From NCBI GenBank assembly GCA_905480055.1, contig CAJQOW010000224.1, forward strand, positions 1 through 12,691: 12,691 nt of DNA, in the 5' to 3' direction. Below the pieces are notes generated by a model. That model made no database searches. It had not been told where the DNA came from and worked only from the letters and a program-made list of their open reading frames with translations. The translations under genes and the position numbers were made by a program. The DNA is from an uncultured Acidimicrobiia bacterium. GTDB lineage: Bacteria; Actinomycetota; Acidimicrobiia; UBA5794. Positions 7,076 to 12,691 of the stretch are shown piece by piece. The stretch's first letter is position 1. Every line of letters begins with the position of its first letter.

Positions 7076-7367
7076 TGAGCTGCGCCTTCTGGTTCGGACC
7101 AAGTCCGCGAAGCGTTCGATTCTCGGCGATTCCGATGTCCTCCATCAGACGCTTGGTAGCGATCTTCCCCATGCCTGGCATCGACACGATGATGGCCTGC
7201 ACTTTCGTGCCTGCAACAAGATCGTTTTCGTCGGCTCGCTCGAGGACGTCATCGAAAGTGAGGCTCCCCGATTTGAGGAGATGCTTGATCTCGGCTCGTA
7301 GGCGTCTGGCCTCAGCGGCTCGTTCAAGCGCAGCTGCGCGCTGCTCGTCAGTCGTTTCCGGAAGCAC
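7059..7367 (-). CDS. mihF: Actinobacterial integration host factor (mIHF)
   Basis: mIHF is a small nucleoid-associated protein of actinobacteria, unrelated to the IhfA/IhfB pair of E. coli. It binds and bends DNA, affects nucleoid compaction, and was first known as the host factor for mycobacteriophage L5 integration. The protein has 102 residues, normal length. The N-terminal half (about 5-30) is a charged, Ala/Arg/Glu-rich helix (EQRAAALERAAEARRLRAEI). The C-terminal half holds the helix-two-turn-helix region seen in S13-like DNA binders: MPGMGKIATKRLMEDIGI (63-80) followed by RTLRGLG (84-90). The start is GTG at 7367 with an excellent AAGGAGG six bases upstream. The gene lies 42 bases after pyrF and just before gmk, the same place as in Mycobacterium and Streptomyces, which is strong evidence for an actinobacterial origin. 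Confidence 0.96.
   Translation of the reverse strand: MLPETTDEQRAAALERAAEARRLRAEIKHLLKSGSLTFDDVLERADENDLVAGTKVQAIIVSMPGMGKIATKRLMEDIGIAENRTLRGLGPNQKAQLIERFS
7085..7090 (-). promoter_or_regulatory. Ribosome binding site supporting the gmk TTG start at 7075
   Basis: AGAAGG lies nine bases upstream of TTG at 7075, inside the mihF coding sequence. No similar site precedes the other TTG at 7102, so this short match decides the start call. Confidence 0.5.
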
Positions 7368-7373
7368 TCGTCC

Positions 7374-7380
7374 CCTCCTT
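7374..7380 (-). promoter_or_regulatory. Strong ribosome binding site of mihF
   Basis: AAGGAGG stands six bases before the GTG start of mihF. It is the best Shine-Dalgarno match in the window and fits a nucleoid protein that must be made in large amounts. Confidence 0.8.
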
Positions 7381-7409
7381 GATCGTTCGGAAGCCTAGGG
7401 CAAGCTGTA

Positions 7410-8126
7410 TCAGCTGGGATGGATGCCAGCGAGTATCCCGTCAGCTGCGGCCACGGGATCGGAAGCCGCAGTGATCGGCCTACCAACCACGAGCAGGTCC
7501 GCTCCCCTTTCGATCGCTTCGGCAGGCGTCGCGATGCGCGCCTGATCGGTACCCGCCTGTGCTGGATCGATACCCCTCGGTCGGATTCCCGGCGTTACCT
7601 TGATCAACGACGGTGCCGCTTGGGCTACCACGTTGAGCTCCTGAGGAGAGCACACGAGACCCTCGCAGCCAGCGACCGATGCCACCTTGGCCATCTTCCC
7701 TACCAGTTGGCCCGGGGTCCTCTGGATCCCCACGCGCTCGAGATCTGGCTTCCCGAGGGACGTGAGGACGGAGACACCGAGAATGCCACTGGTTGCTGAA
7801 CCGGCTCCCCGGTTGAGGCCCGTGACAGCGGCCTCCAGCATCGCCTGACCCCCCGACACGTGCGCAGTGACCCAGCGGGCACCATGCGTTCCCAGTCGGT
7901 AGGCGGCCGCCTCGACCTGCGAGGGGATGTCGTGGAGTTTTGCGTCTGCAAACACGGGGCGTTCAAGCCGAACCAGGGCGTCGATGGTGCCCGGACCAGG
8001 CCCGTGGAGGAGTCCAAGGCCGATCTTGAACCCGCCTACGTGGTCCCGAAGCCTCTGTGCGAGGTTGACCGCTTCCTCGGCGGTCGGGAGGTCCAACGCG
8101 ACGATGATGGGATTGGTCAGTTCCAT
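7410..8126 (-). CDS. pyrF: Orotidine 5'-phosphate decarboxylase, short (type 1) form
   Basis: PyrF decarboxylates OMP to UMP, the last step of de novo UMP synthesis. The protein has 238 residues and folds as a TIM barrel. Visible landmarks are IVALD (8-12), GFKIGL (32-37), the catalytic FADAKLHDIP (59-68, with Asp61, Lys63 and Asp66), VTPGIRP (177-183) and the phosphate-binding VVGRPIT (213-219, with Arg216). The length and the DAKLHDIP form match the type 1 enzyme of Bacillus and E. coli. Mycobacteria and streptomycetes usually have the longer type 2 enzyme (about 275-280 residues), so this is unusual for the neighbourhood. The start is ATG at 8126. It overlaps the end of pyrD by ten bases and has AGGAG ten bases upstream within pyrD. 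mihF follows after 42 bases. Confidence 0.97.
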   Translation of the reverse strand: MELTNPIIVALDLPTAEEAVNLAQRLRDHVGGFKIGLGLLHGPGPGTIDALVRLERPVFADAKLHDIPSQVEAAAYRLGTHGARWVTAHVSGGQAMLEAAVTGLNRGAGSATSGILGVSVLTSLGKPDLERVGIQRTPGQLVGKMAKVASVAGCEGLVCSPQELNVVAQAAPSLIKVTPGIRPRGIDPAQAGTDQARIATPAEAIERGADLLVVGRPITAASDPVAAADGILAGIHPS

Positions 8127-9028
8127 GGTTCATACGCTCCTGTGAGGTCGCTGAGTGCCGAGACATCGTGCTTGGTGAGATACCTACGAATGTCCTTGAG
8201 GATCCGTGCTGCGATCCTTGGTGACCGGAAGTGTGCCGAGCCGATGCCGACTGCCGTGGCTCCTGCGAGCACGTACTCGATGACGTGATCTGCAGATGAC
8301 ACGCCGCCGCACCCGATGATCGGGAGCTCTGGCAGGGCATTGGCGATATCGAGCACCGACTTGATCATTATCGGTCGGATGGGCGAGCCCGAGTAGCCAC
8401 CAACCAATCCACTCAGCAGCGGACGCCGTGTCTCGACGTTGATGGCCGCCCCCATGACGGTGTTGCCCATGACTACCCAGTCGGCGCCTGCATCGGCAAC
8501 CGCGCTGGCGACTGCGACCACTGGTTGGGCATCGGAGGACAGCTTTGCCCCAACGGGCTTGGAGGTTGCCGCTCGCACATGCTGGACGATCTCACCGGCG
8601 AGCGAGGCATCGAGTGCAAACGGAAGGCCGTCGAGATTGGGGCATGACAGGTTTATCTCCAGCGCTGGAACGGTCGTTGCGTCGAGGGCTGCCGCCACAT
8701 CCCCAAATCCCCCGACATCATGGGCAACGATGCTCGCCCATACCGGAGCAGGGATCGAAGGCAGCTGCGGTTCCACAGCGTCGATCCATTCGGTCACGCC
8801 GGGGTTCTGGATGCCGATCCCATTGAGCATGCCTGTGTCGACGGGTGCGATCCGCGGTGCCGTGCGGCCGCTCCATGGTTCGGGTGCAATCGACTTGGCG
8901 ACAGCTGCGCCGTAATTGCTGAAGTCAACGGAGTCGCTGAATTCGACTACCGAACCCACGGTGCCAGCCGCAGCTATCAACGGGGATGAGAGCGCGACAG
9001 GGCCGAGTTGGACGGTGAGCCCACTCAC
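8117..9028 (-). CDS. pyrD: Dihydroorotate dehydrogenase, class 1B-type catalytic subunit
   Basis: PyrD oxidises dihydroorotate to orotate with FMN. The protein has 303 residues. Key segments are [12 protein letters not shown] (66-77), INLSCPN (125-131) with the class 1 catalytic base Cys129, [16 protein letters not shown] (188-203), the FMN phosphate site IIGCGGVSS (237-245) and [12 protein letters not shown] (256-267). These match the PyrDB subunit of Lactococcus and Bacillus, which works with an iron-sulfur flavoprotein, PyrK, and passes electrons to NAD. No pyrK lies next to it: carB touches it upstream and pyrF overlaps it downstream. There is no membrane-anchoring N-terminal extension, as class 2 enzymes have. 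The frame is open further upstream, but that part lies opposite the carB reading frame in meaningless sequence. GTG at 9028 is the natural start, since it overlaps the carB stop as GTGA and gives the normal N-terminus [21 protein letters not shown]. Confidence 0.95.
   Translation of the reverse strand: MSGLTVQLGPVALSSPLIAAAGTVGSVVEFSDSVDFSNYGAAVAKSIAPEPWSGRTAPRIAPVDTGMLNGIGIQNPGVTEWIDAVEPQLPSIPAPVWASIVAHDVGGFGDVAAALDATTVPALEINLSCPNLDGLPFALDASLAGEIVQHVRAATSKPVGAKLSSDAQPVVAVASAVADAGADWVVMGNTVMGAAINVETRRPLLSGLVGGYSGSPIRPIMIKSVLDIANALPELPIIGCGGVSSADHVIEYVLAGATAVGIGSAHFRSPRIAARILKDIRRYLTKHDVSALSDLTGAYEPWN
8137..8142 (-). promoter_or_regulatory. Ribosome binding site of pyrF within pyrD
   Basis: CAGGAG lies ten bases upstream of the pyrF ATG, inside the last codons of pyrD. 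It supports the ATG at 8126 as the start despite the overlap. Confidence 0.6.
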
Positions 9029-12000
9029 GACAAACCAGCCGTTGCATGGTGCTGCTGCACGGAGTCGACCTCGAACGCTCCGGCGTTGGCCGCCACGATG
9101 CTTCGCGCCACGGCAAGGCCACCTTCGGCAGTGGTCACACATGGAACGCCGTGCCGGTTGGCTGCAAGCCTGATGAGTCGTCCATCGCCCCTCGCCTTGC
9201 CGCCTGCTGGCGTGTTGACGATGAGGCCGATGCGCCCTTCGGCAACGAGGCGAACCGGGTCGTAGGGCCCCTCGCCCACCTTGTCGACGTGGGTCGCTGC
9301 GATCCCGTTCCGTGCCAAATGGCCCGCCGTTCCGTGTGTTGCAAACAGCCGCAGACCTTGCTCGGTCAGCAGCCTGGCGATCTCGACACCCTTCGTCTTG
9401 TCCCTGTCCGCGAGCGATATGAAAGCCGACCCTGACGTCGGGACAGCGTGGCTGGCGGCACACAGGGCCTTGGAATAGGCGATGCCGGCGGTGTCGCCGA
9501 TACCCATGACTTCGCCTGTTGCGCGCATCTCTGGGCCGAGCAGCGTGTCCTCACCCGGAAAGCGTCGCCACGGCAGGACAGCTTCCTTGACAGCGGTGTA
9601 GGGAAGGTCTGGCGTCGTTTCCGGCACCACACCCAGGGACCGAAGCTCTGCAATCGACTCGCCCATCATCACCCTCGTGGCGACCTTCGCCAGGGGAACG
9701 CCGGTTGCCTTGGAAATGAACGGGATGGTGCGCGATGCACGCGGATTGGCCTCGAGAACGTATACGTCAGCGCCTCGGATCGCGAACTGGATGTTGAGCA
9801 GTCCGCGGACGCCCAGGCCCCGTGCCAACAACTCGGTGTCGGCCTGAACCCGAGACATTACCTCCGCAGACAAGGTGGGCGGTGGAACGACGCAGGCCGA
9901 GTCGCCGGAGTGCACGCCGGCCTCTTCGACGTGCTCCATGATTCCGCCGATATACAGCTCGGTCCCATCGAACACGGCGTCGACATCGACCTCGGTTGCC
10001 GACTCGAGGAATCGATCGATCAGCAGCGGAGCGTCCGAAAGGTCAACCTCACCTCCAGGCACCGCGCCATACAGGTCGGCGAGATACGAGGACAGTTCCT
10101 CGACGGAGTAGATGATCCGCATCGCACGCCCTCCCAGGACGTACGAGGGCCGAAGGAGCGCAGGAAGCCCGATGGCGTCAATGACGTCCAAAGCCTCTGC
10201 CACCGACGTCGCCGTTCCGTGCGGTGGTTGAGCGACGCCGATCTCCGCGCAGAGCGCAGAGAACCTCTCGCGGTCTTCGGCGGCGTCAATGGCGTCAGGT
10301 GGTGTTCCGGCGACGTTGACCCCTGCATCCTCGAGGGCATGGGCAAGGCCGAGCGGTGTCTGGCCGCCCAACTGGACGATCACGGCTGCGGGCTTCTCTG
10401 CATCGACGACGGCCAGCACATCCTCGGTCGTGAGTGGCTCGAAGTAGAGGCGCGTCGACGTGTCGTAGTCCGTCGAGACGGTTTCGGGATTGCAGTTGAC
10501 CATGACGGTCTCGTAGCCAGCATCCTCGAGGGCAAAGGCTGCATGCACACAGCAATAGTCGAACTCGATGCCCTGCCCGATCCGGTTCGGTCCGGAGCCA
10601 AGGACCATCACGGTGCGGTTGCCCGCTGCTGGTACCTCGCTGTCATCCTCGTAGGTCGAGTAGAAGTACGGTGTTTGCGCCTCGAACTCTGCGGCACAGG
10701 TATCGACCGTCTTGTAGTTCACGGAGACCCCAGCTCCCTCGCGCAGCTGCTGGATGCGGGCCTCGGGAAGCGCCCAGATGTAACTGAGTTGGCCATCGGA
10801 GTATCCGAACCGCTTCCCATGACGGAGCGACGCCTCGGTCGGGCCATCGATCTCGAGCGACCGCCTGACCTCCACGATCTGGAGCATCTGGTCGAGGAAC
10901 CACGGGTCGATGCTGGTTATCGCGTGGAGGTCGGTGACCGGGATCCCTCGCTTGAGCGCTTCACCGACTTCGAATACCCGTTCAGGACTTGGAACCGAGC
11001 ATGCGGTGAGGAGCGCCTCATCACTGAGCGTGACCAGTTGTGCCTCTGCCGGGTCGGCGTTCAGTCCGAGCCTTCCGGTCTCGAGCGACCGCAAGGCCTT
11101 CTGGAACGCCTCGGGGAAGGTCCTTCCTATGGCCATCGCCTCACCGACACTCTGCATGGACGTTCCCAGCACCGGTTCGACGGATAGGAACTTGGCGAAG
11201 TCGAACCGTGGGATCTTCACGACCACATAGTCCAGAGCTGGTTCGAAAGATGCTGGAGTGGCGCCGGTGATGTCGTTTGCGATCTCGTCGAGGGTGAAAC
11301 CAACAGCGAGCATCGCCGCCATCTTCGCAATGGGGAAACCCGTCGCCTTGGAGGCGAGCGCCGACGACCGGGACACTCTCGGATTCATCTCGATCACGAT
11401 GCGCCGACCCGTTGTCGGGTCGACAGCGAATTGCACGTTCGATCCGCCCGTCTCAACACCAATCTCTCGCAGGCAGGTGATGGCGTCATCGCGCATTTCC
11501 TGGTATTCGCGGTCGGAAAGCGTCATCGAGGGTGCGACTGTGATGGAGTCTCCCGTATGGACACCCATGGGGTCGAAGTTCTCAATCGCACACACGATCA
11601 CCGCGTTGTCCGCGGCGTCGCGCATCACCTCGAGTTCGTACTCCTTCCACCCGAACACCGACTCTTCGATGAGCACCTCGCTCACCGGCGACGTGTCGAA
11701 GCCGTTCGTCACAATCTCCTCGAATTGCTCTGCATCGTATGCGAGACCAGTTCCACCTCCACCGAGAATGAAGCTGGGACGAACCATCACGGGGAAGCCG
11801 AGCTCATTGGCCGCTGCACGTGCGTCCTCGAGCGTGGTCACATAGAACGCCCTACACGTCTCGAGACCAGCCTTGTCCATCAGTTCCTTGAATCGGCCCC
11901 GGTCCTCGGCAGCTTCGATGGCGTCGAGCGATGCACCGATGAGTTCGATCTCGAGCTCCTCGAACACACCGAGCTCTGCTAGCTCCATGGTCACGTTGAG

Positions 12001-12285
12001 TGCGGTCTGACCGCCCAAGGTCGGCAGAACGGCATCGGGCCGTTCCTTCCGGAGGATCTGGGATATGACGTCTGCTGTGATCGGCTCGATGTAGGTGGCG
12101 TCTGCAAATTCGGGATCCGTCATGATGGTTGCGGGGTTTGAGTTCACGAGCACGACCCGATATCCGAGTTCTCGCAGCACCTTGACGGCCTGCGTGCCTG
12201 AGTAGTCGAACTCGCATGCCTGGCCGATGATGATCGGCCCTGAGCCAATCACCAGGATCGATTCGATGTCCCTCCGTTCAGCCAT
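9025..12285 (-). CDS. carB: Carbamoyl-phosphate synthase large subunit
   Basis: CarB uses ammonia from CarA, bicarbonate and two ATP to make carbamoyl phosphate for pyrimidines and arginine. The protein has 1086 residues (E. coli 1073) and is intact. The first ATP-grasp half (about 1-400) makes carboxyphosphate: [17 protein letters not shown] (14-30), [12 protein letters not shown] (169-180), [10 protein letters not shown] (243-252) and [13 protein letters not shown] (298-310). An oligomerisation region covers about 401-553. The second half (about 554-940) repeats the fold for carbamate phosphorylation: [15 protein letters not shown] (563-577), [11 protein letters not shown] (712-722), [11 protein letters not shown] (792-802) and [13 protein letters not shown] (844-856). 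The MGS-like allosteric domain (about 945-1070) holds ADRDKTKG (959-966), ATHGTAGHL (982-990) and [12 protein letters not shown] (1024-1035). Glu784 and Asp795 are probably the ornithine-site residues. The start is ATG at 12285, overlapping carA by eight bases with GGAGG six bases upstream. The stop overlaps pyrD as GTGA. Confidence 0.99.
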   Translation of the reverse strand: MAERRDIESILVIGSGPIIIGQACEFDYSGTQAVKVLRELGYRVVLVNSNPATIMTDPEFADATYIEPITADVISQILRKERPDAVLPTLGGQTALNVTMELAELGVFEELEIELIGASLDAIEAAEDRGRFKELMDKAGLETCRAFYVTTLEDARAAANELGFPVMVRPSFILGGGGTGLAYDAEQFEEIVTNGFDTSPVSEVLIEESVFGWKEYELEVMRDAADNAVIVCAIENFDPMGVHTGDSITVAPSMTLSDREYQEMRDDAITCLREIGVETGGSNVQFAVDPTTGRRIVIEMNPRVSRSSALASKATGFPIAKMAAMLAVGFTLDEIANDITGATPASFEPALDYVVVKIPRFDFAKFLSVEPVLGTSMQSVGEAMAIGRTFPEAFQKALRSLETGRLGLNADPAEAQLVTLSDEALLTACSVPSPERVFEVGEALKRGIPVTDLHAITSIDPWFLDQMLQIVEVRRSLEIDGPTEASLRHGKRFGYSDGQLSYIWALPEARIQQLREGAGVSVNYKTVDTCAAEFEAQTPYFYSTYEDDSEVPAAGNRTVMVLGSGPNRIGQGIEFDYCCVHAAFALEDAGYETVMVNCNPETVSTDYDTSTRLYFEPLTTEDVLAVVDAEKPAAVIVQLGGQTPLGLAHALEDAGVNVAGTPPDAIDAAEDRERFSALCAEIGVAQPPHGTATSVAEALDVIDAIGLPALLRPSYVLGGRAMRIIYSVEELSSYLADLYGAVPGGEVDLSDAPLLIDRFLESATEVDVDAVFDGTELYIGGIMEHVEEAGVHSGDSACVVPPPTLSAEVMSRVQADTELLARGLGVRGLLNIQFAIRGADVYVLEANPRASRTIPFISKATGVPLAKVATRVMMGESIAELRSLGVVPETTPDLPYTAVKEAVLPWRRFPGEDTLLGPEMRATGEVMGIGDTAGIAYSKALCAASHAVPTSGSAFISLADRDKTKGVEIARLLTEQGLRLFATHGTAGHLARNGIAATHVDKVGEGPYDPVRLVAEGRIGLIVNTPAGGKARGDGRLIRLAANRHGVPCVTTAEGGLAVARSIVAANAGAFEVDSVQQHHATAGLS

Positions 12286-12691
12286 GGCTGGCCTCCACGA
12301 TCCCTGCGAAGCGATCGAACAGCCTCATGGCGTCATTGGGGCCTGGTGCAGCTTCGGGGTGGTATTGCACCGAGAACGCCGACACGTCGTGGCATTCGAT
12401 TCCCTCGTTGGTCCCGTCGTTCAGGTTCTGGTGGCTCGCACTGACGGCTCCGAACTCTGTGTCCACGCGCTTCGGCAGCATGTCCGGCGTCGGGAGGCCG
12501 TCGGCCACGGGTGCCTCTCGATCAGTCAGGGACCAAAGATCCACAGCGAATCCATGGTTCTGGGACGTGATCTCCACGGTGCCGTCGCTGATCCTGCGAA
12601 CCGGATGGTTCCCGCCATGGTGGCCGAACGGCAGCTTGAAGGTGGTAGCACCCAGTGCCAGGCTGAGCACCTGATGGCCGAGGCAGATACC
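12278..12691 (-). CDS. carA: Carbamoyl-phosphate synthase small (glutaminase) subunit, 5' end outside window
   Basis: CarA hydrolyses glutamine and passes ammonia through a tunnel to CarB. Only the C-terminal 137 residues are here; the frame is open to the window edge, so about two thirds of the gene is missing. The visible part is most of the class I glutamine amidotransferase domain. It opens with GICLGHQ, whose Cys (visible residue 3) is the catalytic nucleophile. [10 protein letters not shown] (22-31) and SQNHGFAVD (43-51) follow, then FSVQYHPEA (106-114) with His111 and Glu113 completing the triad. Between SQNHGFAVD and the NDGTNEGIE segment lies a loop roughly 20 residues longer than in E. 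coli, rich in Pro and charged residues. The last eight bases overlap carB, and the carB ribosome binding site lies inside this gene. The start and any upstream control region (for example a PyrR site) are not visible. Confidence 0.97.
   Translation of the reverse strand, partial: GICLGHQVLSLALGATTFKLPFGHHGGNHPVRRISDGTVEITSQNHGFAVDLWSLTDREAPVADGLPTPDMLPKRVDTEFGAVSASHQNLNDGTNEGIECHDVSAFSVQYHPEAAPGPNDAMRLFDRFAGIVEASHG
12292..12296 (-). promoter_or_regulatory. Ribosome binding site of carB inside carA
   Basis: GGAGG lies six bases before the carB ATG and within the carA coding sequence. It confirms the ATG at 12285 and the coupled expression of the two subunits. Confidence 0.75.

Noticed and set aside
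7389..7397. TAGGCT (TANNNT type) upstream of mihF as a promoter
   Set aside because: No reasonable -35 element was found at 16-19 bases, and the strong ribosome binding site plus short gap to pyrF are explained by readthrough. Chance matches to TANNNT are frequent.
9029..9463. Upstream extension of the pyrD frame (145 more codons)
   Set aside because: The region is the 3' end of carB in another frame. The extra sequence is Arg/Cys-rich noise, while GTG at 9028 gives the standard PyrD N-terminus.
9448..11187. A 579-codon open frame on the + strand
   Set aside because: It lies wholly opposite carB, whose frame is fully supported by family motifs. The translated + strand sequence has no recognisable domain. 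Long open antisense frames are expected in GC-rich genes.
9025..12285. Internal repeat within carB
   Set aside because: The two halves resemble each other because CarB is an ancient duplication of an ATP-grasp module. It is not a recent DNA repeat.
1..12691. Mobile element, CRISPR array, toxin-antitoxin, phage or tRNA signal
   Set aside because: Nearly every base is assigned to a recognised housekeeping gene. No terminal repeats, spaced repeats, transposase or integrase motifs, or cloverleaf were seen.

Overview
This window reads as a compact stretch of a high-GC actinobacterial chromosome. It holds twelve protein genes and almost no spare DNA. One gene (a PPK2-type polyphosphate kinase) lies on the + strand at the left edge. 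The other eleven lie head to tail on the - strand and are read from right to left: carA, carB, pyrD, pyrF, mihF, gmk, rpoZ, coaBC, priA, def, fmt, rsmB. The order carAB-pyrF-mihF-gmk-rpoZ-coaBC followed by priA-(def)-fmt-rsmB is a well known actinobacterial arrangement. Three proteins carry further actinobacterial marks: a mycobacterial-type integration host factor (mIHF), a PriA without helicase motifs, and a CoaBC with PAMH in place of PAMN. Against that, pyrD is of class 1B type and pyrF is of the short type, whereas mycobacteria and streptomycetes use a quinone-linked class 2 PyrD and a longer PyrF. A deep or less studied actinobacterial lineage (for example Acidimicrobiia) is my inference; the sequence does not prove it.

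Layout. 1-614 (+): 3' part of ppk2, cut by the window edge. 639-3240 (-): def, fmt and rsmB, joined by 1-base and 4-base overlaps, a protein-initiation and ribosome-maturation module. 3309-7367 (-): mihF, gmk, rpoZ, coaBC and priA, with gaps of 37 bases or less. 7410-12691 (-): carA (3' part only), carB, pyrD and pyrF, all overlapping, which cover carbamoyl phosphate, orotate and UMP synthesis. No intergenic stretch exceeds 68 bases. No tRNA, rRNA, mobile element, CRISPR array or long repeat was seen.

How the genes work together. CarAB, PyrD and PyrF supply carbamoyl phosphate and UMP, and Gmk supplies GDP. mIHF shapes the nucleoid and the omega subunit (RpoZ) stabilises RNA polymerase. CoaBC makes phosphopantetheine and PriA marks stalled forks for replication restart. 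Fmt formylates initiator tRNA, Def removes the formyl group, and RsmB methylates 16S rRNA. The genes are probably co-transcribed in long runs. The 68-base gap before def is the only place where the sequence hints at a fresh start of transcription.

I found no new defence, mobile or biosynthetic system; this is core housekeeping DNA. The points worth a second look are the possible leaderless promoter of def, a class 1B pyrD without an adjacent pyrK, a CoaC domain lacking the textbook cysteine, the helicase-dead PriA, the missing metK, and the uncertain TTG start of gmk.
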